Source: Antarcticimicrobium sp040365005 (GTDB lineage Bacteria > Pseudomonadota > Alphaproteobacteria > Rhodobacterales > Rhodobacteraceae). Taken from it: a stretch of 64,000 nt of DNA. Both the position numbers and the translations under genes were made by a program. Below the pieces are notes generated by a model. It worked only from the letters and a program-made list of their open reading frames with translations, was not told where the DNA came from and did no database searches. Positions 54,065 to 62,128 of the stretch are shown in pieces. Within the stretch, counting starts at the first letter, position 1; each line of letters begins with the position of its first letter. The DNA lies in the NCBI RefSeq assembly GCF_040365005.1, contig NZ_BAABWV010000014.1, positions 1-64,000 of the forward strand, written 5' to 3'.

Positions 54065-54577
54065 TCAGGCGCCTGTCGCTGACAGGCCGACCTTCATGTT
54101 CTTCACGGAATAGATTTCTTCGCCATCAGCCTCAACCCGGCCGTCGGCGACGCCCAGTTTCAACTTGCGATCAATGACGCGGGTGAAATCCACGTAGTAA
54201 GTCAGCATCTTGCGGGCCGGCGTGACCATTCCGGTCAGCTTGACCTCGCCCACGCCGAGCGCCATGCCCAGCCCCTGCATGCCGCGCCAGCCCAGGTTGA
54301 ACCCGGTAAGCTGCCACAGGCCGTCGAGGCCGAGGCAGCCGGGCATGATCGGGTTGCCGGGAAAGTGGCATTCGAAGAACCACAGCTCCGGCACGATATC
54401 GAACTCGGCGACCACATGGCCCTTGCCGTTGCTGCCGCCGTCGGCGCTGATCTCGGTGATGCGGTCCATCATCAGCATCGGCGGTTCCGGCAATTGCGCG
54501 TTGCCCGGTCCGAACAACTCGCCCCGCGCGCATTTCAGCAAATCGTCTTTGTCAAAACTGCTCGGGTATTGGGACAT
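54065..54577 (-). CDS. fabA: 3-hydroxydecanoyl-[acyl-carrier-protein] dehydratase/isomerase
   Basis: 170 residues from ATG at 54577 (MSQYPSSFDKDDLLKCARGE), hot-dog fold. Catalytic FFECHFPGNPIMPGCLGLDG with His in the FabA order. Introduces the cis double bond of unsaturated fatty acids. First gene of the fabA-fabB-fabI operon, divergent from the Irr gene; 196 bases between starts should hold the promoters. Confidence 0.95.
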   Translation of the reverse strand: MSQYPSSFDKDDLLKCARGELFGPGNAQLPEPPMLMMDRITEISADGGSNGKGHVVAEFDIVPELWFFECHFPGNPIMPGCLGLDGLWQLTGFNLGWRGMQGLGMALGVGEVKLTGMVTPARKMLTYYVDFTRVIDRKLKLGVADGRVEADGEEIYSVKNMKVGLSATGA

Positions 54578-54773
54578 GCTGTCGTGTCTCCTGCTTGCCG
54601 CCTGGATGCGTTTTCGACCGTCTAGCATCGCGCCAAAGGGTCCTGCAAGTGCGCTGCGCGCCTTGGGTGGTTCGGGTGCAGGCCGGTGAGAGGGCGCTGC
54701 GAATGAAAATCAATTGTGTTTTAGTGTCCTCGCGGCCTATATCTTTCGTCACCATGACGGACGAGGCCGGAAA

Positions 54774-55193
54774 GTGAAACCGGAAAGGACGACTTACGCT
54801 GCGATGTGGCTCGGTCAGGCCGGGTTGCGCCCGACACGGCAGCGCCTTGCGTTGGCGGAGCTGCTGGTCGGCGACGGGCAGGACAGGCATGTCACCGCCG
54901 AAAGCCTGTTCGAGGCGGCGCGGCAGACCGGTGTGAGGGTCTCGCTGGCGACGATCTACAACACCCTGCGCGCCTTTTGCGACGCCGGGGTGCTGAACGA
55001 GATCACGGTGGACGGATCGAAAAGTTATTTTGACACCAACACGCATGATCATCCGCATTTCTTCTGGGAGGATGACGGCCGCCTGTCGGATGCGCCTGCC
55101 GACCAGTTGCAGATCGCCCGGCTGCCCGATGTGCCGGACGGGGCCGAGATCGCGTCGGTCGACGTGGTGATCCGCCTGCGTCGCAAACCCTGA
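54774..55193 (+). CDS. irr: Iron response regulator Irr (Fur family)
   Basis: 139 residues from GTG at 54774 (VKPERTTYAAM); ATG 54804 is an alternative. Winged helix LRPTRQRLALAELL, then HVTAESLFEAAR and VSLATIYNTLRAFCDAGVLNE of Fur proteins. The segment SYFDTNTHDHPHFFWEDD with histidines is typical of Irr, which controls haem and iron genes in alphaproteobacteria. Divergent from fabA, an arrangement known in this class. No classical Fur zinc-finger cysteines are seen. No clear iron control element was identified in the intergenic region. Confidence 0.9.
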   Translation: MKPERTTYAAMWLGQAGLRPTRQRLALAELLVGDGQDRHVTAESLFEAARQTGVRVSLATIYNTLRAFCDAGVLNEITVDGSKSYFDTNTHDHPHFFWEDDGRLSDAPADQLQIARLPDVPDGAEIASVDVVIRLRRKP

Positions 55194-55275
55194 TCCCGGT
55201 TTCGTGGATCCGGAGCTTTCCGGTTGAATTCGTCGGTGCGCCTGCGCCACTGTGCCCGGAAAAAAGGCACCCATC

Positions 55276-56073
55276 ATGACTCATCCGCTCCTCTCTCCCG
55301 CCGATATCGACACTTTCCAGCGCGACGGGGTGGTGCTGGTCAAGGGGCTGTTCGCCGATCATGTGGAAACGCTGCGCCGTGGCGTCGCGGCGAACATGGC
55401 CGCGCCCGGCCCCTATGCATCGGACAACGACAAGGCGGGCGAGACGGGCCGGTTTTTCGACGATTACTGCAACTGGACACGGATCCCCGAGTTCGCCGAG
55501 GTGGTTCAGACCTCGCCCGTGGCCGAGGTCGCCGCCGATCTGATGCGGTCGCGGGGGGTGCAGATGTTCCACGATCACGTTCTGGTCAAGGAGCCGGGCA
55601 CCTCGATGGCCACGCCCTGGCACCAGGATGGCCCCTATTACTTTGTCGAGGGCACGCAGACCGTCAGCTTCTGGTCGCCGCTCGACCCGGTGCGCGCGGC
55701 GACGCTGCGCTGTGTCGCCGGATCGCACCGCTGGGAAAAAGAGGTTCTGCCGACCCGCTGGGTCAGCGAGGACGGGTATTTCCCTGACGCGGGCCAGTAC
55801 ATGCCGGTGCCCGACCCCGAGGCCGAGGGGATGCGAATCGTGGAGTACGCGATGGAGCCGGGCGATGCGGTGGCGTTCAACTTTCGCACCCTGCACGGCG
55901 CGCGCGGCAATACCAGCGATGCGCGCAGGCGGGCGTTCTCGATCCGGCTGGTCGGCGATGATGCGCGCTACGTCGAACGTCCCGGGCCGACTTCACCGCC
56001 TTTTCCGGGCCATGCCATGCTGCCGGGTCAGCCCCTGCGCGAGGATTGGTTCCCGGTGATCTGGCCGCGTTAG
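55276..56073 (+). CDS. Phytanoyl-CoA dioxygenase (PhyH)-like oxygenase
   Basis: 265 residues from ATG at 55276 (MTHPLLSPADID). Fe(II)/2-oxoglutarate fold: WHQDGPYYF supplies the HxD ligands and LHGARGNTS the distal His; RRAFSIRLVGDD provides the 2-oxoglutarate-binding Arg. Members hydroxylate lipids, halogenate or open ligands; the bacterial substrate is unknown. It follows irr on the same strand after 82 bases, perhaps by chance. Confidence 0.82.
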   Translation: MTHPLLSPADIDTFQRDGVVLVKGLFADHVETLRRGVAANMAAPGPYASDNDKAGETGRFFDDYCNWTRIPEFAEVVQTSPVAEVAADLMRSRGVQMFHDHVLVKEPGTSMATPWHQDGPYYFVEGTQTVSFWSPLDPVRAATLRCVAGSHRWEKEVLPTRWVSEDGYFPDAGQYMPVPDPEAEGMRIVEYAMEPGDAVAFNFRTLHGARGNTSDARRRAFSIRLVGDDARYVERPGPTSPPFPGHAMLPGQPLREDWFPVIWPR

Positions 56074-56084
56074 ACTCGGGGGGC

Positions 56085-56954
56085 TCAGAACCATTGCCCC
56101 GGTTCCATCAGGCCAAGGTCCAGAAGTTGCCGGGAATGCCATTCGAACGGGACCGACTTGCGCCACCGGAACGTGTCGATGTCAAAAGTCGATCCTGGGT
56201 TCGCCTTCAGCGCCTTAGCGGTGCGAAACGAACAGATCGCCGCCGTCAGGTTGTGATGCCAGGGGCAGGCATAGGTGTTGTATTCCTCGTCGCTGAAGGT
56301 GTGGTCCGACCGCAACCGCAGCCCGGGCTTGGCGCGGAACAGGGCGATCCGGTCGATCCTGCGGCTGGGCGCGGGGATGTGCTCTTCAAAGCGCCAGCGC
56401 AGCCCGCCGAAGAAGTCGAGCTGTCGTTCTTTCGGGTGGTTGTGGTTGCCGGGGTCGGGGCGAGCCAGCGCGTAGTATCCCGCTCGATCGAGGTGCGCCC
56501 GCTCGAGTGACACAGCGCTGGGGCAGTTCTCCAGGTCGTCGGCATAGAGGTCGATGACATAGGTCAGCATGGCATCGCGCCGTTCCTCGGTGTGAAAGGC
56601 CAGCATTTCACCGATGCTGCGCGTCTCGCAGAACGGGAAGAACAGGTATTCCGCATTGTAGCCATAGTACAGCCAGACGCCCGGCGCCGCCTCGATCACC
56701 CGGTTGACCGCGTCGAAGACCGCCTGCGGATGGCTGCAATCGAACGCCACCCGGTGAACCGTGTCTTCCAGGTCGTCGGCCAGTTCGAACGCGGGCGGCA
56801 TCAGGGCCACCACGGCCTTGAAACCGCATTGCAGGTGGTGGCGCAGGGTGCTGTCCAGTTCGACCGCGTCCTCGACGAAGATCAGCGCGACCGGCCCCTT
56901 GGCCAGAGTCGCCGTACCGTGTTTGAGAAAGTCATCCAGAGATGCGTGGTTCAT
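56085..56954 (-). CDS. Conserved hypothetical protein, weakly glycosyltransferase-like
   Basis: 289 residues, no signal peptide. The N-terminal half alternates strands and helices (LIFVEDAVELDSTLRHHLQCGFKAVVAL) in a way that loosely resembles GT-A transferases; the middle has WLYYGYNAEYLFFPFCETR. The C-terminal half is rich in aromatic and basic residues and ends GQWF. No catalytic DxD motif was found, so a function is not assigned. Its start faces miaB, 125 bases away. Confidence 0.65.
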   Translation of the reverse strand: MNHASLDDFLKHGTATLAKGPVALIFVEDAVELDSTLRHHLQCGFKAVVALMPPAFELADDLEDTVHRVAFDCSHPQAVFDAVNRVIEAAPGVWLYYGYNAEYLFFPFCETRSIGEMLAFHTEERRDAMLTYVIDLYADDLENCPSAVSLERAHLDRAGYYALARPDPGNHNHPKERQLDFFGGLRWRFEEHIPAPSRRIDRIALFRAKPGLRLRSDHTFSDEEYNTYACPWHHNLTAAICSFRTAKALKANPGSTFDIDTFRWRKSVPFEWHSRQLLDLGLMEPGQWF

Positions 56955-57079
56955 GCCTTGCCTTGCCCGTGACCTTGCTGGCGTTTTTGCGCAGAGTCGG
57001 GTATTCGGGCGGTCATTGCAAGCCGCCGGGCAAAGCCCTATGTGCGGCGTTTCACACCGTAGCCGCGAAAGCAGATCCG

Positions 57080-58405
57080 ATGACCGCGCCCAAGAAACTC
57101 TTCATCAAGACCTATGGCTGCCAGATGAACGTCTATGACAGCGAGCGCATGGCCGAGGCGCTGGGCGGGAAGGGCTATGTCGAGACCACCTCGCCCGATG
57201 ACGCGGACATGATCCTGCTCAATACCTGCCACATCCGGGAAAAGGCGGCCGAAAAGGTTTACTCGGAACTGGGGCGGTTCCGGGGGCTGAAGGCCAACAA
57301 TCCTGATCTCAAGATCGGCGTCGCCGGCTGTGTCGCCCAGGCCGAGGGCGAGGAAATCATGCGTCGCCAGCCGCTGGTCGATCTGGTGGTCGGCCCGCAA
57401 AGCTATCATCGCCTGCCCGAGATGGAGGCGAAGGCACGCAGGGGGGAAAAGGCGCTCGATACCGATTTCCCCGAAGAGGACAAGTTCGAGAAGCTGAAAG
57501 CGCGGCCCAAGGCCAAGCGCGGCCCGACCGCGTTTCTGACCGTGCAGGAGGGCTGCGACAAGTTCTGTGCCTTTTGCGTGGTGCCCTACACCCGCGGCGC
57601 CGAGGTCTCGCGCCCGGCCGAGCGCATCCTGACCGAGGCCCGCGACCTGGTCGAACGCGGCGTGCGCGAGATCACTCTGCTGGGCCAGAACGTCAACGCC
57701 TATCACGGGCCCGGTGCGGATGGCGCCGACTGGTCGCTGGCGCGGTTGATCTGGGCGCTGAACGACGTCGACGGGCTGGAGCGCATCCGTTTCACCACCT
57801 CGCACCCCAACGACATGAGCGACGACCTGATCGAGGCCCATGCGAGTTGTCCCAAGCTGATGCCCTATCTGCACCTGCCGGTGCAGTCGGGCAGTGACCG
57901 GATTCTCAAGCGGATGAACCGCAGCCATACCGCTGAGCACTACCTGCGGCTGATCGAGCGGCTGCGCGCCGCGCGCCCGGACCTGCACATGTCGGGTGAT
58001 TTCATCGTCGGTTTCCCCGAGGAGACCGAGGCGGATTTCCAGGCCACCCTCGACCTTGTCGAGGCTGTGCAATACGGGTCGGCCTTTTCGTTCAAGTATT
58101 CGACCCGCCCCGGAACCCCCGCGGCCGAACGCGCACAGGTCGACGAGGCCGAAAAGGACGACCGCCTGCAACGGCTGCAGGCCCTTCTGACCCGCCAGCA
58201 GCGCGCGTTGCAGGATGCCATGGTCGGCCGCGACGTTAAGGTCCTGTTCGAGAAATCGGGGCGCCTTCCGGGCCAGATGGTCGGCAAGTCCGACTATCTG
58301 CACGCGGTGCATGTCAAGACGGACGCGGTGGCGCCCGGCGACCTGTCGCGCGTCAGAATCGTGTCCTCGGGACCCAATTCCCTGGCCGGCGAACTCCTGA
58401 CCTGA
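57080..58405 (+). CDS. miaB: tRNA-2-methylthio-N6-dimethylallyladenosine synthase
   Basis: 441 residues from ATG at 57080 (MTAPKKLFIKTYGC). N-terminal MTTase domain with three Fe-S cysteines (C14, NTCHIR, AGCVAQ), radical SAM domain with EGCDKFCAFCVVPYTRG, and C-terminal TRAM domain (MVGRDVKVLFEKSGR). Adds a methylthio group to i6A37 of tRNAs that read UNN codons. Monocistronic. Confidence 0.96.
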   Translation: MTAPKKLFIKTYGCQMNVYDSERMAEALGGKGYVETTSPDDADMILLNTCHIREKAAEKVYSELGRFRGLKANNPDLKIGVAGCVAQAEGEEIMRRQPLVDLVVGPQSYHRLPEMEAKARRGEKALDTDFPEEDKFEKLKARPKAKRGPTAFLTVQEGCDKFCAFCVVPYTRGAEVSRPAERILTEARDLVERGVREITLLGQNVNAYHGPGADGADWSLARLIWALNDVDGLERIRFTTSHPNDMSDDLIEAHASCPKLMPYLHLPVQSGSDRILKRMNRSHTAEHYLRLIERLRAARPDLHMSGDFIVGFPEETEADFQATLDLVEAVQYGSAFSFKYSTRPGTPAAERAQVDEAEKDDRLQRLQALLTRQQRALQDAMVGRDVKVLFEKSGRLPGQMVGKSDYLHAVHVKTDAVAPGDLSRVRIVSSGPNSLAGELLT

Positions 58406-58411
58406 TCCTTG

Positions 58412-58430
58412 CCCCGCGCGGGTCGCGGGG
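58412..58430. other. GC hairpin after miaB
   Basis: A 7-bp perfect stem (ccccgcg with cgcgggg, loop of five) begins seven bases after the miaB stop. No T-run follows, so it may be a stabilising hairpin or rho-linked end. Confidence 0.4.
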
Positions 58431-58618
58431 AACGGATCGGCGTATGGAGGGCGATTTTGCAGACAATTCGGCTGCGGAAATCGAAAGTGTAGACGATTGC
58501 GCGACAACAAGTGGTGGATTTTGCTTCACAATTATCGCGCGACTTCTTAACCTTGTGGAATTAAGATCAAAGTCGCCTCCCCGGTCAGCCGGGGGATTAG
58601 GTTTGCGGGGGAAGTAAA

Positions 58619-59203
58619 GTGACGACATCAAAGGTGATCGATTTAACAGCGCATCGGGTGCTGGCGACGCTGGTCCTGGCACTCGTGCTGGCGCTCGGGT
58701 TCGCGACGCTTGCGCAGGCGCAATCCCGGACGAAGACGGTGATCGGGGAACGGTATGTCCCGACCATCTGGGTCGATCCGGACGGCTGTGAACACTGGGT
58801 CATGGATGACGGGGCCGAAGGGTACATGTCCCCGCACCTGCGCCGAGACGGAACTCCGGTCTGTCGCCGGGGCAATCTGTGCGGGACGATGCCGGCGGAC
58901 CAGTTCTTTGCCACGGACAAGTACTATATCAATGCCGCCGGGCAGCGGCGCCTGCGTGAGTTCTTCGCCAACGCAGGGGCACGCGGCTACATCATCACAG
59001 GCCATACCGACAGCCGTGCCTCGGACGCGTACAACATGCGCCTGTCGCGCAATCGCGCGAACTCGGTGGCCCGGGTTGCCCGCAGCGTGGGGGCCAACGT
59101 GGTCGATGTTCGCGGATATGGCGAACGTGACCCGCGGGTGCCCAACACCAGCGCGGCCAACATGGCGCAGAACCGTCGCGTCGAAATCATCTGCGTGCAG
59201 TGA
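58619..59203 (+). CDS. OmpA-domain periplasmic/outer-membrane protein
   Basis: 194 residues from GTG at 58619 with a ggggga site before it. Signal peptide ends near LAQAQS (about residue 33). Residues about 40-75 hold a small domain with WVDPDGCEHWVMDDG and EGYMSPHL, then an OmpA-like peptidoglycan-binding domain with GHTDSRASDAYNMRLSRNRA and YGERDPRVPN. It probably ties the outer membrane to peptidoglycan. The next gene encodes a lipoprotein with the same small domain. Confidence 0.85.
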   Translation: MTTSKVIDLTAHRVLATLVLALVLALGFATLAQAQSRTKTVIGERYVPTIWVDPDGCEHWVMDDGAEGYMSPHLRRDGTPVCRRGNLCGTMPADQFFATDKYYINAAGQRRLREFFANAGARGYIITGHTDSRASDAYNMRLSRNRANSVARVARSVGANVVDVRGYGERDPRVPNTSAANMAQNRRVEIICVQ

Positions 59204-59214
59204 GGAGAGAGCCA

Positions 59215-59511
59215 ATGAAATTCGTCAAGGTTATCGCGCTGCTCGCTGCGGCCGGGACGCTCGCGGCCTGTGAAGCGACCGACAAGACCCGGGACCGCAA
59301 CATCTTCGACACCAAGGATCTGAGCCAGCTCAAGGCCGGCATCTGGGTGGATCCCAACGGCTGCGACCACTGGATCATCGACGACGGGGTCGAGGGCTAT
59401 CTGTCCCAGCGTCTGGACAAGAACGGCAAGCCGGTCTGTTCCGGTGCGGCCCCGCCGGGCGTGGCCACCGGCCCGTTCAAGAAGGGCAGCCAGGTCGTCG
59501 ACGCGATCTGA
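59215..59511 (+). CDS. Small lipoprotein sharing the DPxGC domain
   Basis: 98 residues. Lipobox LAAC (Cys 19) follows a hydrophobic signal of 18 residues. After it, WVDPNGCDHWIIDDGVEGY matches WVDPDGCEHWVMDDG in the preceding OmpA-like protein almost residue by residue, plus a C-terminal Cys. Starts 12 bases after the OmpA stop with gaggaga upstream, so it is cotranscribed. Function unknown; a partner of the OmpA-like protein is likely. Confidence 0.8.
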   Translation: MKFVKVIALLAAAGTLAACEATDKTRDRNIFDTKDLSQLKAGIWVDPNGCDHWIIDDGVEGYLSQRLDKNGKPVCSGAAPPGVATGPFKKGSQVVDAI

Positions 59512-59532
59512 CCCGGCGCCGACAAATTCCAC

Positions 59533-59564
59533 GGCCGTCCCATCCGGGGCGGCCTTTTTTGTTT
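59533..59564 (+). terminator. Intrinsic terminator
   Basis: A 9-bp stem (ggccgtccc with ggggcggcc, one G-U pair, short loop) is followed by six T, G and three T, 21 bases past the lipoprotein stop. It closes the OmpA-lipoprotein transcript before phoH. Confidence 0.85.
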
Positions 59565-59651
59565 CAAACCGGTGAAATCCGCGTGCTTCCGCTTGCGCGG
59601 TGCGGCCGATCTTGGCAGGCTTGTCTTACCGTTTGAGACAAGGAGAGCGGA

Positions 59652-60659
59652 TTGGCCATTGGCGCCCTGACCCCACCGCAAGCCGAAACCGCACCGCAAG
59701 AGGTGCTGATCGAATTTTCCGACAACCGCCTGCTGGTCGACCTGTGTGGCGAATACGACCGAAACCTCGCCGAGATCGAGCGAAAGCTCTCGGTGCAGAT
59801 CCTGCGGCGTGGAAACCAGTTGGCCATCATGGGCGAGGCGCCGGCACAGGCGCAGGCGGTCGCGGTGCTGAACGCGCTGTATCAGCGACTCGAAAGCGGC
59901 CGCACCGTGGAGGCCGGCGATGTCGACCGGGAACTGCGGATGGGCGGGGCCGAGGGCGGTGGCAGCGGCGATGACGGCGCCCAGCTTGAGATGTTCAAGG
60001 GCGGCCCGATCGAGATCAAGACCCGCAAGAAGCTGGTCGAACCGCGCACCGACGCGCAAAAGGCCTATGTCAAATCGCTGTTCGAGAACGAACTCGCCTT
60101 CGGTATCGGCCCGGCCGGCACCGGCAAGACCTATCTCGCAGTGGCGGTGGGGGTGTCGATGTTCATCGGCGGCCATGTCGACCGGATCATCCTGTCGCGC
60201 CCGGCGGTCGAGGCGGGCGAAAAGCTTGGCTACCTGCCCGGCGACATGAAGGAAAAGGTCGATCCCTACATGCAGCCGCTCTACGACGCGCTGAACGATT
60301 TCCTGCCGGGCAAGCAACTGGCCAAGCTGATGGAGGAAAAGCGCATCGAGATCGCGCCGCTGGCCTTCATGCGCGGGCGCACGCTGTCCAATGCCTTCGT
60401 GGTGCTGGACGAGGCGCAGAACGCCACTACCATGCAGATGAAGATGTTCCTGACCCGCCTGGGCGAGGGCAGCCGCATGGTGATCACCGGCGACCGCAGC
60501 CAGGTCGACCTGCCGCGCGGCATGCCCTCGGGTCTGGTCGACGCGGAACGGTTGCTTTCATCGGTCTCCGGCATCGGCTTCAACTATTTCACTTCCAAGG
60601 ACGTGGTGCGCCATCCGCTTGTCGCGGCCATCATCGAAGCGTATGAGGCCGACACCTGA
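59652..60659 (+). CDS. phoH: PhoH-family ATPase/RNase-associated protein
   Basis: 335 residues, TTG start at 59652 after aggagag. An N-terminal KH-like region is followed by the P-loop GIGPAGTGKTYLA and Walker B AFVVLDEAQNA. PhoH-like proteins next to ybeY belong to the conserved ribosome/RNA maturation cluster. Drives the phoH-ybeY-corC-lnt run, which continues without a terminator. Confidence 0.92.
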   Translation: MAIGALTPPQAETAPQEVLIEFSDNRLLVDLCGEYDRNLAEIERKLSVQILRRGNQLAIMGEAPAQAQAVAVLNALYQRLESGRTVEAGDVDRELRMGGAEGGGSGDDGAQLEMFKGGPIEIKTRKKLVEPRTDAQKAYVKSLFENELAFGIGPAGTGKTYLAVAVGVSMFIGGHVDRIILSRPAVEAGEKLGYLPGDMKEKVDPYMQPLYDALNDFLPGKQLAKLMEEKRIEIAPLAFMRGRTLSNAFVVLDEAQNATTMQMKMFLTRLGEGSRMVITGDRSQVDLPRGMPSGLVDAERLLSSVSGIGFNYFTSKDVVRHPLVAAIIEAYEADT

Positions 60660-60700
60660 CCGCGGCCCCGGGCCGCTCCTCTGGCCAAGGTGACCTGCCG

Positions 60701-61213
60701 ATGACATTGGACCTGACCGTCGAAGACAGTCGCTGGGAGGCGGTGAACCTTGCCGCGCTTGCCGAGCGGGCGGTGGCGGAAGCTCTGCGGCACCTGGGCC
60801 TCGATCCCGACATTTGCGAACTCGCGGTGCTGGCCTGCGACGATGGCCGCATCGCCACGCTCAACGCCGATTTCCGTGACAAGCCGCAGCCGACCAATGT
60901 GCTGAGCTGGCCGGCCGAGGATCTTGCCGCCGCGACCCCCGGCGCCCGACCGGCGCTGCCGGAGCCGGATTTCACCGGGGAAATCGCGCTGGGCGATATC
61001 GCCATCGCCTATGACACCTGCGCCAGAGAGGCCCGCGACCAGGGCAAGAGCCTGTCCGATCACAGCACGCATCTGATCGTGCACGGGCTTTTGCATCTGC
61101 TTGGCTATGACCACATCCGTGACCCGGATGCCACTTTGATGGAGGGTTTGGAGGTCGAGATACTTGGCATCTTGGGCCTTGATGACCCATATAGGGAACA
61201 AGACGGGCCATGA
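60701..61213 (+). CDS. ybeY: Endoribonuclease YbeY
   Basis: 170 residues. Zinc-binding HGLLHLLGYDH with H128, H132 and H138; NADFRDKPQPTNVLSW is the conserved N-terminal segment. Acts in 16S rRNA 3' end maturation and ribosome quality control. Follows phoH by 41 bases. Confidence 0.95.
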   Translation: MTLDLTVEDSRWEAVNLAALAERAVAEALRHLGLDPDICELAVLACDDGRIATLNADFRDKPQPTNVLSWPAEDLAAATPGARPALPEPDFTGEIALGDIAIAYDTCAREARDQGKSLSDHSTHLIVHGLLHLLGYDHIRDPDATLMEGLEVEILGILGLDDPYREQDGP

Positions 61214-61234
61214 GGCCCCTTTCGGACAGGATCA

Positions 61235-62128
61235 ATGGGCGACGACACAGACGATTGTTCTAACGCGGCGCAACGCGCGCATTCAGAGAACAACACCACA
61301 GACACCGGCGAGAAAACAGGCTTTCTCGGTCGTATTTTCGAGGCGCTTGCGCCGGCCGAAACCCCTTTGCAGGAGGCAAGCAATGGTCAGCCGGTCGCGG
61401 CGGTGCACCCGCGCGGCATGATCAACCTGCGGCGGTTGCGGGTCGAGGACGTGGCGATCCCCACCGCCGAGATCGTGGCGGTTCCGAACACCATCACGAT
61501 GGAGGAGCTGGTCGGTGTCTTCCGCGAAAGCGGGATGACCCGGATTCCGGTCTATGACGGGACGCTGGACACGCCGCTGGGCTTTGTCCACCTCAAGGAC
61601 CTCGCGCTGACCCACGGGTTCAACGGCGACGACGAGGCCGAGTTCGACCTTGCCGCGATGGTGCGTCCGCTGCTGTTCGTGCCGCCGTCGATGCCGCTGG
61701 GCGTGCTGCTGACCAAGATGCAGACCGAGCGGCGTCACATGGCGCTGGTGATTGACGAATATGGCGGCGTTGACGGGCTGGTCACCATCGAGGACCTGAT
61801 CGAACAGGTGGTGGGCGAGATCGAGGATGAATACGACGCCGACGAGGACCAGCCCTGGGTCAAGGAAAAGCCCGGCTGCTACATCGCCCAGGCGCGCACC
61901 CCGCTGGACGAGTTCGAGGCCGAGATCGGCCGGTCGCTGACCAGCCATGACGCCGTGGACGAGGAAGATATCGACACGCTCGGCGGGCTGGTCTTCATGC
62001 TGTCGGGACGGGTACCCACAAGGGGCGAGGTGGTGGTGCATCCCGACGGCCCCGAGTTCGAGGTGATCGACGCCGACCCGCGCCGGATCAAGCGGCTGCG
62101 CGTGTACGTCCCGGATGCCGACGAATGA
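61235..62128 (+). CDS. CBS-domain hemolysin/CorC-family protein
   Basis: 297 residues, soluble. Two CBS domains occupy about 65-195 (EDVAIPTAEIVAVP; PLGVLLTKMQTERRHMALVIDE; GGVDGLVTIEDLIEQVVGEI), and a CorC/transporter-associated domain follows to the end (DTLGGLVFMLSGRVPTRGE). This is the CorC/TlyC-like form found with ybeY and lnt, linked with magnesium and cobalt handling. Its last codons overlap the upstream start choice of lnt. Confidence 0.9.
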   Translation: MGDDTDDCSNAAQRAHSENNTTDTGEKTGFLGRIFEALAPAETPLQEASNGQPVAAVHPRGMINLRRLRVEDVAIPTAEIVAVPNTITMEELVGVFRESGMTRIPVYDGTLDTPLGFVHLKDLALTHGFNGDDEAEFDLAAMVRPLLFVPPSMPLGVLLTKMQTERRHMALVIDEYGGVDGLVTIEDLIEQVVGEIEDEYDADEDQPWVKEKPGCYIAQARTPLDEFEAEIGRSLTSHDAVDEEDIDTLGGLVFMLSGRVPTRGEVVVHPDGPEFEVIDADPRRIKRLRVYVPDADE

